The notes under the pieces are model-generated. The model saw nothing but the letters and a program-made list of their open reading frames with translations. It ran no database searches and was not told the DNA's origin. A DNA stretch of 64,000 nucleotides from Streptomyces fructofermentans. Lineage in GTDB: Bacteria; Actinomycetota; Actinomycetes; Streptomycetales; Streptomycetaceae. Below are positions 9,195 through 18,907 of the stretch, in pieces. The position numbers and the translations under genes are program-made. Each line of letters starts with the position of its first letter. Positions within the stretch are counted from its first letter, which is position 1. The stretch spans positions 695,348 through 759,347 of the forward strand of contig NZ_BMWD01000001.1 of NCBI RefSeq assembly GCF_014651055.1. Direction: 5' to 3'.

Positions 9195-10130
9195 CTACCG
9201 GGACTGCTGCGCCGGAACCCCGCGGGAGATCGGCTCGTCCTCGGCCGGCGAACCGGCGGCGGCGACGGCCGCGCCCGTGAGCGTGGCGAGCATCTCGCGC
9301 ACGTTCGTGAGCTGGGCGTTGATCGAGTCGCGGCGGTTCGTGAGAGCCGCCAGCTCGCGCTCGGACTCCGAACGGATGCGGTCTGCCTTCGCGTTCGCGT
9401 CGGCCACGATGTCCTCCGCCTGGCGCTGAGCGGTCTCCACCGTCTGGCGCGCGCGGCGCTCGGCGTCCGTACGCAGCTTCTCGGCCTCCAGGCGGAGCTG
9501 CTCCGCGCGGTGCTCGATCTCCGCGAGACGCTTCTCCGCCTTGGCCTGACGCGACGCGAGGTCCCGCTCGGACTGCTCGCGGCGCTTGGCGAGGTTCGTC
9601 TCGAAGTCGGCGGCGGCCTGGGCGGCCTTCGCACGGGTCTCCTCGAAGAGGGCGTCCGCCTCCTCACGCTTGGACTGCGCGTCCTTCTGCGCCTCGGAGC
9701 GAAGCTGCGACGCGTCGGACTTGGCCTTCTCGACGATCCGGACGCCCTCGTCCTCCGCCTTGGACTTGCGGTCCGCGGCGAACGATTCCGCGTCGTTGCG
9801 CACCTGCTGGGCCGCCGACTCGGCGAGCTCACGGTGCTGCTCCGCCGCGCGACGGGCCTCCTCGCGCAGGTCCTTCGCCTCCTCCTCGGCGAGGCGGAGG
9901 ATCTTCTCGACCCGCGCGCCGAGACCCGCGTACGACGGCTCGGCGTCGCTGACCTGGGCCTGGGCGTTCTGCGTTTCGAGGTGGAGTTCCTCAATGCGCT
10001 TTTCGAGAGCAGTGATTCGAGCCAGAGCGCTGTCACGGTCGGAGACGAGCTTCGAAATGCGTTCGTCCACCTGAGCGCGGTCGTACCCACGCCGCACAAG
10101 CTCGAAGCCGTAGGGGGAAGTGTCGCTCAT
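9195..10130 (-). CDS. filP: FilP, coiled-coil filament-forming polar growth protein
   Basis: FilP forms a cytoskeletal lattice behind growing hyphal tips and works with DivIVA and Scy. The 311-residue product begins with the family N-terminus SDTSPYGFELVRRGYDRAQVDERI, here split by short gaps in conservation, followed by about 230 residues of nearly unbroken Ala/Glu/Arg/Lys coiled coil and a short Ala/Pro tail. The earlier label 'cellulose-binding protein' for this family should not be trusted. I start at ATG 10130, after CAGGAACCCC; the frame is open 18 codons further up. scy lies immediately upstream in the same direction, the usual arrangement. Confidence 0.95.
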   Translation of the reverse strand: MSDTSPYGFELVRRGYDRAQVDERISKLVSDRDSALARITALEKRIEELHLETQNAQAQVSDAEPSYAGLGARVEKILRLAEEEAKDLREEARRAAEQHRELAESAAQQVRNDAESFAADRKSKAEDEGVRIVEKAKSDASQLRSEAQKDAQSKREEADALFEETRAKAAQAAADFETNLAKRREQSERDLASRQAKAEKRLAEIEHRAEQLRLEAEKLRTDAERRARQTVETAQRQAEDIVADANAKADRIRSESERELAALTNRRDSINAQLTNVREMLATLTGAAVAAAGSPAEDEPISRGVPAQQSR

Positions 10131-10313
10131 GGGGTTCCTGTCGAATGAGACCGGTGAGGTGATAGAGGGAATCCTAGGGGTCAAAGCGGTGTGTCATCGA
10201 GCGGATACGTGTTTGATCTGGAGAATGACACTCCTTTTGGGTGGCTAGCTGTCGGATTGCTTGCCAGGGCCTGTGCCGAAGGCCCCGTTAGAGCACGGAA
10301 TGGGTGCTTCTGG
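10131..10313 (-). promoter_or_regulatory. scy-filP intergenic region, probable filP promoter
   Basis: A less GC-rich stretch of 183 bp separating scy from filP. A 6-bp hairpin at 10267-10272/10280-10285 may end scy transcription. A 7-bp inverted repeat GTGTCAT/ATGACAC (10191-10197, 10225-10231) lies in the likely promoter zone. I could not settle on a -35/-10 pair. Confidence 0.4.
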
Positions 10314-13300
10314 CTAGCTCTCCGACGTCTTGCCACTCGAACGGGTCGCGCCCGCGGCGGCGCCCGCCTTGACCCCGCCGTCCTTGCCGCCGGTCGGGGC
10401 CTCGAAGGACTCCAACGCCTCCAGGACGTCCTGGACACGGGAGATCTCGGCGTTGATGTCCTCGCGGCGGCGCACCAGCACCTCCAGCTCGCGCTTGCCC
10501 TCCTCGACGGCGGCCCGCGCCTCGCGCACCGCCTCCTGCCGGATGCCCTCGGCCTCCGCGATGAGCGCGGCCTTCTTCTGCTCGGCCTCCTTGAGGAGCC
10601 CCTCGGCCTTGCGCACGGCGGCGATCCGGACCTTGCTCGCCTCGGAACTGGCCTCCGACACCAGGTCCTTCTTCTTGGCCTCGGCCTCCTTGAGCTGGTC
10701 CTCGGCCGCCTTGATCAGCGCGTCGCAGCGGTCGCCCGCCGCCTTCATCGTCTCCGCGGACTCACGACGGGCCCGCTCGTGCAGGTCCTCGATCTCGCCC
10801 GTGATGCGGTCCCGCAGTTCCTCGGCCCGCTCCCTTATGGCCGTGGCGTCCCGGCGCGCGCCGACGAGCAGCTCGTCCGCGTCCGTACGGGCGCGCTCCA
10901 CCAGGGAGTTGCCCTCGACCGTGGCCTCGGAGACCAGCCGCTCCGCCTCGTTGCGCGCGGCACCGACCATGGTGTCGGCCTGCGCCTCGGCGTCCGCGGT
11001 GGTCTTGTGCGCGGTCTGCTGCGACTCCGAGAGCAGCTTGTCGGCCTCGGCGGCCGTCTCCGTGATGAGGGTGTCGACCTGCTCGGCCGCCTCCGAGCGC
11101 CGCTTGTTCGCGTCCTTGCGCGCCTCGTCGAGCGTGCGCTCGGCCTCCTCGCGCGCGGCCGTCGTGACCCGCTCGGCCTCGTCGGCCGCCTCGGACCTGA
11201 GCCGCTGTGCCTCGGAGCGGACGCGCTCCGCGTGCTGCTGCGCCGAGCCCACGGTGTCCGAGGCCTCGGCGCGCAGCCGCTCCGCGTCGCCCTTCGCGTC
11301 CGAGATCAGCTGCTCGGCCTTCGACACGGACTCCGAACGGACCCGCTCGGCCTCCGCGTTCGTCTCCGCCGCGAGCCGCTCCGCCTCGGAGCGCGCCTCG
11401 CTGATGAGGTTGTCCGCCTGCGTCGCCGCGTCGGACCGGAGGCGGTTGGCGTCCTCGCGGGCCTCGGCGCGGGTGCGCGAGGCGTCGTCCTCGGCCGTGG
11501 CGGTGGCTTCCGACGCCTCGGTACGGACGCGCTGGGCGAACTCCGACGCGTCCGAACGCAGGCGCTCCGACTCCGAGATGGCCTCCGAGACCGTGCGCTC
11601 GGCGAGGGCCTTGGCGGCCTCCGACTCCTGCTGCGCCTCACGGCGGACGCGATTGCCGTCCTCGGCGGCCCGCTCCCGCTCCGCGTACGCGTCGGCGCGG
11701 ACCCGGTCCGCCTCCTCCTGCGCCTCGGTACGGGTGCGGTCGGCCGCGTGCTCCGCGGCACTGCGCAGACCGCTGATCTCGTCCTGGGCCTGCTCGTGCA
11801 GTCCGGACACCGCGTCGCGCACCTGCTGGGCGGTCTGCTCGGCGGCCGACACCATCTCGGTGGCCCGGCGGTCCGCCTCCTCGACCAGCCGTACGGCCTC
11901 GGTCTGGGCCTCCTCCACGCGCTTGCGCGCCGAGGCCAGCAGCTCCTCGCTCTGCTCGCGTGCCCGCTCGCGCTCCTGGTCGGCCTCCTGGCGGGCCGCG
12001 CCGAGGAGTTCCTCGGCCTCGCGGCGGCGCCGGACGGCCTCCTCCTGGGCGGCGGCCAGCGCCTCGGCGGCCTCCGTGGCGAGCCGCTCGGCGGCGGCCT
12101 GCGCCTCCGACCGGACGCGGTCCGCGGTGTCCTGGGCCTCCGACTTCAGCCGCTCCGCCTCGGCGGCGGCCTCCGAACGCAGCCGTACGGCGAGGGACTC
12201 GCCCTCGGCGCGTGAGGCGGACGCGTCCGCGGCGGCCTCCGTGCGCAGGCGCTCGGCCTCCGCCTCGGCCTGCGCCTGGAGCGTACGGATCCGCTCGGCG
12301 GCCTCGCCGCGCAGCCGGTCCGTCTCCTCGGCGGCCTCGCGGCGGATCCGCTGGGCCTCCGCACGCGCGTCCGTCAGCGCCTGCTCCGCGGAGGCGAGAC
12401 GCTCCTCCGCCTCCGTGTGCAGCCGGGTCAGCTCGTCGGCCGCCTCGGCGTGCCGGGCGGCTATGGCGCGCTCGGCGTCCTCGTGCAGCTCGCGGACGGC
12501 GCGCTCGGCGTCCGCCTTGATGCCCTCGACCTGCTCGACGGCCTCCTCGCGGTTCCGCTCGGCCTCGGCCCGCGTGCGCTCCAGCGTCTCCTCGGCCTGG
12601 CGGCGCAGGGACGTGGCGCGCTCGATGGCCTCCGTACGGACGCGCTGGCTCTCCGTCGTCGCGTTCGAGCGCAGCTCGTCCGCGTCCGCCTTGGCCTTGC
12701 CGAGCAGCTCCTCGGCGGTCCTGGCCGCCTCCTCGATCTGCTGGACGGCCTCGCGCCGCGCCTCGGAACGGATCCGCTCGCCCTCGGAGACCGCGTCCGC
12801 GCGCAGCTGCTCGGCCTCGCCGCGCAGCCGGCGCGCCTCCTCCTGCAGCTCGACCGTCTTGGCCCGGTACTCCTTGGTGTCGTCCTTCGCCGCGCCCTTG
12901 AGCTCCTCGGCGATGTCGTGCGCCTGGGCGCGCAGCCGGTCCGCCTCGGCCTCGGCCTCCGAGCGGATCCGCTCGGCCTCCTCGGCCGCCGCGCGCGTGG
13001 TCGACTTCGCCTCCTCGGAGGCCTTGTCCAGCACGTCCTCGGCCGTACGGGCCGCCTTCGCGAGCTGGGACGCGGTCTCCTCCGCGGTGAGGCTGCGGGC
13101 GCTGTCCCCGGCCTCCGCGACGATCTTCTCCGCGGCGGCCTTGGCGTCCGCCAAGGACTGCTCGGCCTCGGCCTTGACGGCCTCGGCCTCCTTGGTGGCC
13201 TCGCTGACCAGCCGGGCGACCTGCTCCTTGGCCGTGCGGGTGCGCTGCTCGTTGACCGATTCCGCGCCGGCGAGGGCCTTGGCGGCGCTCTCCTTCGCCT

Positions 13301-14162
13301 CGGCGAGGACCTTCTCCGCCTCGGCGCGCGCCTCGCGCAGGGCCGTCTCGGCCTCGCTGGCGCGCTGCTCGGCGGCCCGGCTCAGCTCGGTGGCCTGGCG
13401 GCGCGCGCTGTCCGACTCCGTCGCGGTCGAGTTGCGCAGCTGCTCGGCGTGGTCGGTGGCCTCCTGGGCCTGGCTCGACGCCGCGTTCAGCAGCCGCTCG
13501 GCGTCGGTGCGGGCGCGGCGCAGCAGCGCCTCGGCCTCGGACCTGGCCCGCTCGGCGTCGCTCTGCAGCCGCTGGCGTGCCTCGGAGGCCACGCGCTCGG
13601 CCTCGGAGCGGGCGGCGGCCAGCGCCTGGTCGGCCTCACCGCGCGACTCCTCCAGGAGACGGCGGGCCTGCTGCTCGCTGCGGGCGCGGAGCTGCTCGGC
13701 CCACGCCACGTTCTCGTTGACGTGCGCCTCGACGGTCTGCCGGCGCTCCGACAGCTCCTGGTCGAGCTGCTGGCGACGGGTGACCGCCTCCTGGTGCAGC
13801 TCCGCCTGGAGGCGGGCCGCCTGCTCGGCGTGCTCCTGGAGGATGCGCTGCGTCTGCGCGCGGGTCTGGCTCAGCTCCCGCTCGGCGTCCTGGCGCAGCT
13901 GATCCGCCTGCATCTGGGCATTGCGGAGCATCTGCTCGGCCTGGTAGCCCATGTCGGCACTGTCGTAGGCAGGCCGGGTCGCCAGATTGCGGCGCGCCTC
14001 GTGCAGCTTGGCGCGCAGCACCTCGACCTGATAGCCGAGATCCTCGGCGTGCTGGACGGCCTTCTCCCGCTCGGTCTTCAGCCGTTCCATCTCGGCCTCG
14101 AACCGAGAGAGGTGGTCGACGTCAGCCGCCGGCTCTCGCTCCTGGCGTTCGTAGCCCCGCAC
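10314..14162 (-). CDS. scy: Scy, giant coiled-coil polarity scaffold
   Basis: Scy is the Streptomyces cytoskeletal element that assembles the tip-organising centre with DivIVA and FilP. The product has 1282 residues, close to the approximately 1300 of known Scy. After a short basic N-terminus (RGYERQEREP) and a heptad-type coiled coil, almost the whole protein is a long array rich in Ala, Glu, Arg with recurrent blocks such as EAERVRSEA and AEELLG. This is the hendecad 51-residue repeat pattern reported for Scy. GTG at 14162 is chosen because it begins the conserved N-terminus; the frame extends a further 16 codons. No membrane segment. The repeats create very long open frames on the other strand, which are shadows. 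Confidence 0.95.
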   Translation of the reverse strand: MRGYERQEREPAADVDHLSRFEAEMERLKTEREKAVQHAEDLGYQVEVLRAKLHEARRNLATRPAYDSADMGYQAEQMLRNAQMQADQLRQDAERELSQTRAQTQRILQEHAEQAARLQAELHQEAVTRRQQLDQELSERRQTVEAHVNENVAWAEQLRARSEQQARRLLEESRGEADQALAAARSEAERVASEARQRLQSDAERARSEAEALLRRARTDAERLLNAASSQAQEATDHAEQLRNSTATESDSARRQATELSRAAEQRASEAETALREARAEAEKVLAEAKESAAKALAGAESVNEQRTRTAKEQVARLVSEATKEAEAVKAEAEQSLADAKAAAEKIVAEAGDSARSLTAEETASQLAKAARTAEDVLDKASEEAKSTTRAAAEEAERIRSEAEAEADRLRAQAHDIAEELKGAAKDDTKEYRAKTVELQEEARRLRGEAEQLRADAVSEGERIRSEARREAVQQIEEAARTAEELLGKAKADADELRSNATTESQRVRTEAIERATSLRRQAEETLERTRAEAERNREEAVEQVEGIKADAERAVRELHEDAERAIAARHAEAADELTRLHTEAEERLASAEQALTDARAEAQRIRREAAEETDRLRGEAAERIRTLQAQAEAEAERLRTEAAADASASRAEGESLAVRLRSEAAAEAERLKSEAQDTADRVRSEAQAAAERLATEAAEALAAAQEEAVRRRREAEELLGAARQEADQERERAREQSEELLASARKRVEEAQTEAVRLVEEADRRATEMVSAAEQTAQQVRDAVSGLHEQAQDEISGLRSAAEHAADRTRTEAQEEADRVRADAYAERERAAEDGNRVRREAQQESEAAKALAERTVSEAISESERLRSDASEFAQRVRTEASEATATAEDDASRTRAEAREDANRLRSDAATQADNLISEARSEAERLAAETNAEAERVRSESVSKAEQLISDAKGDAERLRAEASDTVGSAQQHAERVRSEAQRLRSEAADEAERVTTAAREEAERTLDEARKDANKRRSEAAEQVDTLITETAAEADKLLSESQQTAHKTTADAEAQADTMVGAARNEAERLVSEATVEGNSLVERARTDADELLVGARRDATAIRERAEELRDRITGEIEDLHERARRESAETMKAAGDRCDALIKAAEDQLKEAEAKKKDLVSEASSEASKVRIAAVRKAEGLLKEAEQKKAALIAEAEGIRQEAVREARAAVEEGKRELEVLVRRREDINAEISRVQDVLEALESFEAPTGGKDGGVKAGAAAGATRSSGKTSES

Positions 14163-14393
14163 TGCGCGGTCCCATCCGTCCCCTGGTCGCAAGTCTCTCC
14201 AAACGAGCACCGTCCATCCGCCGGACGGGGCCCCCGGGGAATGGTGTCAGATCAACGGCGGAGCACGGGGTGCTGCCCCGACGCTCGTCCCCCGAAACCT
14301 GGACCCCGGCCCTCGGATCCTGACGAAGAGGACCCGGACCGCCCCGAAGAGGCGACGGCCGTGCCCAACCCTACCGGCCCAGATATACGGAGG

Positions 14394-14834
14394 TCAGTGC
14401 TCAGGTGACTCAACGGGTGCCGAAGTGACCAGTTCTGTCAGGACACCGTGGCAATCCTTCGGGTGCAGGAACGTGATCCGGGAGCCCATCGAACCCGTGC
14501 GCGGCTCGTCGTACAGCACCCGTACGCCCTTCTCCCGGATGTCGGCCGCGTCCCCGTCGACGTCCGCCGTGCCGAAGGCGATGTGATGCACGCCCTCGCC
14601 GTTCTTCGCCAGCCACTTCCCGACGGCGGAGTCCTCGCGGGTGGGCTCCAGGAGCTGGAGGTAGGAGGCGCCGCCGTCGGAGGTCCCGTTGATCCTGAGC
14701 ATGGCCTCCCGCACGCCCTGCTCCTCGTTGACCTCGGAGTGGTGCACCTCGAAGCCGTACGTGGCCCGGTAGAACTCGACGGTGGCGTCGAGGTCGAAAC
14801 AGGCGATCCCGATGTGGTCGATTCGCGTCAGCAT
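14394..14834 (-). CDS. mce: Methylmalonyl-CoA epimerase
   Basis: The enzyme interconverts (2R)- and (2S)-methylmalonyl-CoA. The 146-residue product is a vicinal-oxygen-chelate fold: RIDHIGIACFDLD with the first metal His, EEQGVREAML with acidic residues, HHIAFGTADVD with the second His, and VLTELV with the last metal Glu. Length and motifs are complete. The ATG at 14834 is clear. It sits opposite the thiolase-meaB operon and not far from icmA, which fits branched-chain and odd-chain acyl-CoA metabolism. Confidence 0.95.
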   Translation of the reverse strand: MLTRIDHIGIACFDLDATVEFYRATYGFEVHHSEVNEEQGVREAMLRINGTSDGGASYLQLLEPTREDSAVGKWLAKNGEGVHHIAFGTADVDGDAADIREKGVRVLYDEPRTGSMGSRITFLHPKDCHGVLTELVTSAPVESPEH

Positions 14835-14980
14835 GGTGTCAGTGCAGCGCTCCCGACGTGGTTACGCAACGTGCGCGCGATCACACTCCGCGCCGGATGA
14901 CTGCCGGCGTACCGCTCAGTACATTCGAGTAAACCCTCGTTCACTCCTCAGCTGTGCAAGCTGGAAGGGGATCGCTCCTC

Positions 14981-16183
14981 ATGTCTGGAACGAACAGCAC
15001 CACCTCCGTCGTCGTCGCGGGTGCACGCACCCCGATGGGACGGCTGCTCGGCTCACTGAAGTCATTCTCCGGAGCCGACCTCGGTGGTTTCGCGATCAAG
15101 GCCGCCCTCGACCGTGCGGGGATCGGCGGCGACCAGGTGCAGTACGTGATCATGGGCCAGGTCCTGCAGGCCGGGGCGGGGCAGATCCCGGCCCGCCAGG
15201 CCGCGGTCAAGGCCGGCATCCCGATGAGCGTCCCGGCGCTCACGATCAACAAGGTCTGCCTGTCGGGCCTGGACGCCATCGCCCTCGCGGACCAGCTCAT
15301 CCGCGCGGGTGAGTTCGACATCGTCGTCGCCGGTGGCCAGGAGTCCATGACCAACGCGCCGCACCTGCTCCCCAAGTCCCGGGAGGGCTACAAGTACGGC
15401 GCGATCGAGATGCTCGACGCCATGGCGTACGACGGTCTCACCGACGCGTTCGAGAACATCGCCATGGGCGAGTCCACCGAGAAGCACAACACGCGGCTCG
15501 GCATCCGGCGGCCCGAGCAGGACGAGTTCTCCGCCCTGTCGCACCAGCGGGCGGCCGCCGCGCAGAAGAACGGCGTCTTCGAGGCCGAGATCACGCCCGT
15601 GGAGATTCCGCAGCGGCGCGGCGACGCCGTCGTCCTCAGCAAGGACGAGGGCATCCGCGCCGAGACGACCGCCGAGTCGCTCGGCAAGCTGCGGCCCGCG
15701 TTCGCGAAGGACGGCACCATCACCGCCGGCTCCGCCTCGCAGATCTCCGACGGCGCGGCCGCCGTGGTCGTCATGAGCAAGGCCAAGGCGCAGGAGCTCG
15801 GACTGGAGTGGATCGCCGAGATCGGCGCCCACGGGAACGTCGCCGGACCGGACAACTCTTTGCAGTCGCAGCCGTCGAACGCGATCCAGCACGCGCTGAA
15901 GAAGGAGGGCATCGGCGTCGAGGATCTTGACCTGATCGAGATCAACGAGGCCTTCGCCGCCGTCGCCGTCCAGTCGATGAACGACCTCGGCGTCACCACG
16001 GAAAAGGTGAACGTCAACGGCGGCGCCATCGCCCTCGGCCACCCGATCGGCATGTCCGGCGCGCGGCTCGTGCTGCACCTCGCGCTGGAGCTGAAGCGCC
16101 GGGGCGGCGGGGTGGGCGCCGCCGCACTGTGCGGCGGCGGCGGGCAGGGCGACGCGCTGATCCTGCGGGTCCCCAGGGCCTGA
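14981..16183 (+). CDS. Acetyl-CoA C-acetyltransferase (thiolase)
   Basis: Condenses or cleaves acetyl/acyl-CoA. The 400-residue product has all three thiolase signatures: [11 protein letters not shown] with the nucleophilic Cys, [16 protein letters not shown] with the catalytic His, and [11 protein letters not shown] with the second Cys. ATG at 14981 is chosen over an in-frame GTG at 14954 because [17 protein letters not shown] is the natural N-terminus. It is followed after 43 nt by meaB on the same strand, so they probably form an operon. Biosynthetic acetoacetyl-CoA synthesis is the likeliest role. Confidence 0.92.
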   Translation: MSGTNSTTSVVVAGARTPMGRLLGSLKSFSGADLGGFAIKAALDRAGIGGDQVQYVIMGQVLQAGAGQIPARQAAVKAGIPMSVPALTINKVCLSGLDAIALADQLIRAGEFDIVVAGGQESMTNAPHLLPKSREGYKYGAIEMLDAMAYDGLTDAFENIAMGESTEKHNTRLGIRRPEQDEFSALSHQRAAAAQKNGVFEAEITPVEIPQRRGDAVVLSKDEGIRAETTAESLGKLRPAFAKDGTITAGSASQISDGAAAVVVMSKAKAQELGLEWIAEIGAHGNVAGPDNSLQSQPSNAIQHALKKEGIGVEDLDLIEINEAFAAVAVQSMNDLGVTTEKVNVNGGAIALGHPIGMSGARLVLHLALELKRRGGGVGAAALCGGGGQGDALILRVPRA

Positions 16184-16226
16184 CACCCTTTTTCCCCACG
16201 CACAAGAACGAGTGAACGGAGTCGTG

Positions 16227-17183
16227 ATGCAGGACGTCGCCTCGCTGGTGGCCCAGGCCAGGGAAGGCCGGCCGCGTGCCGTGGCCCGGCTGATCTCCCT
16301 GGTGGAGGGGGCGTCCGAGCAGCTCCGCGAGGTCATGGCCGCGCTGGCCCCGCTCGCGGGGAACGCGTACGTCGTGGGGCTCACGGGGTCGCCCGGAGTC
16401 GGCAAGTCGACGTCGACGTCGGCGCTCGTGTCCGCCTACCGGCGGCAGGGGAAGCGGGTCGGGGTGCTCGCCGTCGACCCCTCCTCGCCGTTCTCCGGCG
16501 GGGCGCTGCTCGGTGACCGGGTCCGGATGTCGGAGCACGCCTCCGACCCCGGCGTCTACATCCGGTCGATGGCGACCCGGGGCCACCTGGGCGGGCTCGC
16601 CTGGTCGGCTCCGCAGGCCATCCGCGTCCTGGACGCGGCCGGCTGCGACGTCGTGCTGGTCGAGACCGTGGGCGTCGGGCAGTCCGAGGTCGAGATCGCC
16701 TCGCAGGCGGACACCTCGGTGGTGCTGCTCGCGCCGGGCATGGGTGACGGGATCCAGGCGGCCAAGGCCGGAATCCTGGAGATCGGCGACGTGTACGTGG
16801 TCAACAAGGCCGACCGCGACGGCGCGGACGCGACCGCGCGCGAGCTGAACCACATGCTGGGGCTCGGCGAGTCCCGGGGCGCCGGCGACTGGCGGCCGCC
16901 GATCGTGAAGACGGTCGCCGCACGCGGCGAGGGCATCGACGAGGTCGTGGAGGCCCTGGAGAAGCACCGCGCCTGGATGGAGGAGCGCGGGGTGCTCGCC
17001 GAGCGGCGGCTCGCCCGTGCCTCGCACGAGGTCGAGACCATCGCGGTCACGGCCCTGCGGGAGCGGATCGGCGACCTCCACGGGGACCGTCGGCTGAGCG
17101 CCCTGGCCGAACGGATCACCGCGGGCGAACTCGACCCCTACCGGGCCGCCGACGAGCTCGTGGCCGGGCTGACCCGGGGCTGA
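16227..17183 (+). CDS. meaB: MeaB/ArgK GTPase, chaperone of B12-dependent acyl-CoA mutases
   Basis: MeaB protects and reloads methylmalonyl- or isobutyryl-CoA mutase with adenosylcobalamin. The 318-residue product shows the G3E-type GTPase motifs: P-loop GLTGSPGVGKST, the Mg-binding DPSSPFSGGALLGDR, the base III-type ETVGVGQSE, and NKADRDG for guanine. ATG at 16227 has GGAG five bases upstream; GTG starts at 16212 and 16224 are possible. Its clients could be IcmA encoded at 33 kb or MutAB elsewhere. Confidence 0.93.
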   Translation: MQDVASLVAQAREGRPRAVARLISLVEGASEQLREVMAALAPLAGNAYVVGLTGSPGVGKSTSTSALVSAYRRQGKRVGVLAVDPSSPFSGGALLGDRVRMSEHASDPGVYIRSMATRGHLGGLAWSAPQAIRVLDAAGCDVVLVETVGVGQSEVEIASQADTSVVLLAPGMGDGIQAAKAGILEIGDVYVVNKADRDGADATARELNHMLGLGESRGAGDWRPPIVKTVAARGEGIDEVVEALEKHRAWMEERGVLAERRLARASHEVETIAVTALRERIGDLHGDRRLSALAERITAGELDPYRAADELVAGLTRG

Positions 17184-17231
17184 GGCCCGGCGGTCCGGGT
17201 CCGGCCGCGCCACCCCGGCAGGCGTCGCCAC

Positions 17232-17294
17232 CCCGGCAGGCGTACGACGATCCGCTCCCGGACGGCGGGAGCGGATCGTCGTACGCCTGCCGGG
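17232..17294. terminator. 29-bp perfect hairpin after meaB
   Basis: Arms 17232-17260 and 17266-17294 are perfectly complementary around a 5-nt loop (GACGG). It separates meaB from the convergent PepSY gene. A partial direct copy of the left arm (CACCCCGGCAGGCGT) occurs just upstream at about 17212-17228. Confidence 0.9.
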
Positions 17295-17322
17295 CCCGGG
17301 AGCCTGGACCCGGTGGCATTCA

Positions 17323-17362
17323 GCCGTTGTGCCGTTGTGCCGTTGTGCCGTTGTGCCGTTGT
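17323..17362. repeat. 8-bp tandem repeat GCCGTTGT x5
   Basis: Five perfect consecutive copies of GCCGTTGT, followed by degenerate copies (GCCGTCGG, GCCGTGGG) to about 17380. It lies in the gap between the meaB hairpin and the stop of the PepSY gene. A short minisatellite liable to replication slippage. Confidence 0.95.
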
Positions 17363-17409
17363 GCCGTCGGGCCGTGGGCCGTCGGGCGTCAGCCGTGAGG
17401 CGTGGGCCG

Positions 17410-18111
<702 letters not shown>

Positions 18112-18184
18112 GGTGTTCCTCCGGGATGGTCTGCTTCGGCTTCGTCCGTCGTGGTTCGACGTGGACCAATCTCGCGGAACGACG

Positions 18185-18221
18185 CTGAAGGCAGCCTGAA
18201 GCGGCCTGAAGGGTTCTTCAG
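18185..18221. promoter_or_regulatory. Phased CTGAAG direct repeats, probable OmpR-type operator
   Basis: CTGAAG occurs at 18185, 18196 and 18206, i.e. at 11- and 10-bp steps, one helical turn apart, and an inverted CTTCAG is at 18216. Direct repeats at helical spacing are the usual target of OmpR/PhoB winged-helix regulators. The site lies between the PepSY gene and the regulator gene at 18245, so autoregulation and control of both genes is likely. Confidence 0.65.
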
Positions 18222-18244
18222 CTTCGGTTTGGGAGTCTTGACGC

Positions 18245-18907
18245 ATGCGCCTGTTGATCGTGGAGGACGAGAAGCGGCTCGCCCTGTCGCTCGCCAAGGG
18301 CCTGACGGCCGAGGGGTACGCGGTCGACGTGGTCCACGACGGACTCGAGGGCCTGCACAGGGCCGGCGAGGGCTCGTACGACCTCGTCGTCCTCGACATC
18401 ATGCTGCCCGGCATGAACGGCTACCGGGTGTGCGGGGCGCTGCGCGCCGCGGGGCACGACGTGCCGATCCTGATGCTCACCGCCAAGGACGGCGAGTACG
18501 ACGAGGCCGAGGGCCTCGACACCGGGGCGGACGACTACCTGACGAAGCCGTTCTCGTACGTCGTGCTGGTGGCCAGGGTCAAGGCGCTGCTGAGGCGGCG
18601 CGGCACCTCGGGGGCCTCGCCCGTGCACGTGCTCGGCGACCTGCGGGTGGACACGGCGGCCCGGCGCGTGTTCCGGGCCGACGAGGAGATCGCCCTCACG
18701 GCCAAGGAGTTCGCGGTCCTCGAACAGCTCGTGGTGCGGCCCGGCGAGGTCGTGTCCAAGGGCGAGATCCTGGAGCACGTCTGGGACTTCGCGTACGAGG
18801 GGGACCCCAACATCGTCGAGGTCTACGTCAGCACGCTGCGCCGCAAGCTCGGAGCCGCGCTGATCAGGACCGTACGCGGCGCGGGTTACCGCCTGGAGGC
18901 CCGATGA
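18245..18907 (+). CDS. OmpR/PhoB-family response regulator
   Basis: A 220-residue two-domain regulator. The receiver shows the acidic pair (VEDE), phospho-acceptor Asp51 in LDIMLPGMNGY, the Thr in LMLTAKD and Lys101 in DDYLTKPF. The C-terminal winged helix contains LTAKEFAVLEQL and VEVYVSTLRRKLG...TVRGAGYRL. Its stop overlaps the sensor kinase start (ATGA), so the pair is coupled. Signal unknown; the divergent PepSY gene suggests an envelope or cation-related stress. Confidence 0.95.
   Translation: MRLLIVEDEKRLALSLAKGLTAEGYAVDVVHDGLEGLHRAGEGSYDLVVLDIMLPGMNGYRVCGALRAAGHDVPILMLTAKDGEYDEAEGLDTGADDYLTKPFSYVVLVARVKALLRRRGTSGASPVHVLGDLRVDTAARRVFRADEEIALTAKEFAVLEQLVVRPGEVVSKGEILEHVWDFAYEGDPNIVEVYVSTLRRKLGAALIRTVRGAGYRLEAR

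Noticed and set aside
10330..13902. 1190-codon Ser/Ala/Arg-rich frame opposite scy
   Set aside because: Mirror of the Scy coiled-coil repeats; composition follows mechanically from Ala/Glu/Arg codons.
14163..14393. Possible small gene between scy and mce
   Set aside because: No start with a ribosome site and no conserved product; a weak CCGTCC/GGACGG hairpin (14210-14228) is more likely an mce terminator.
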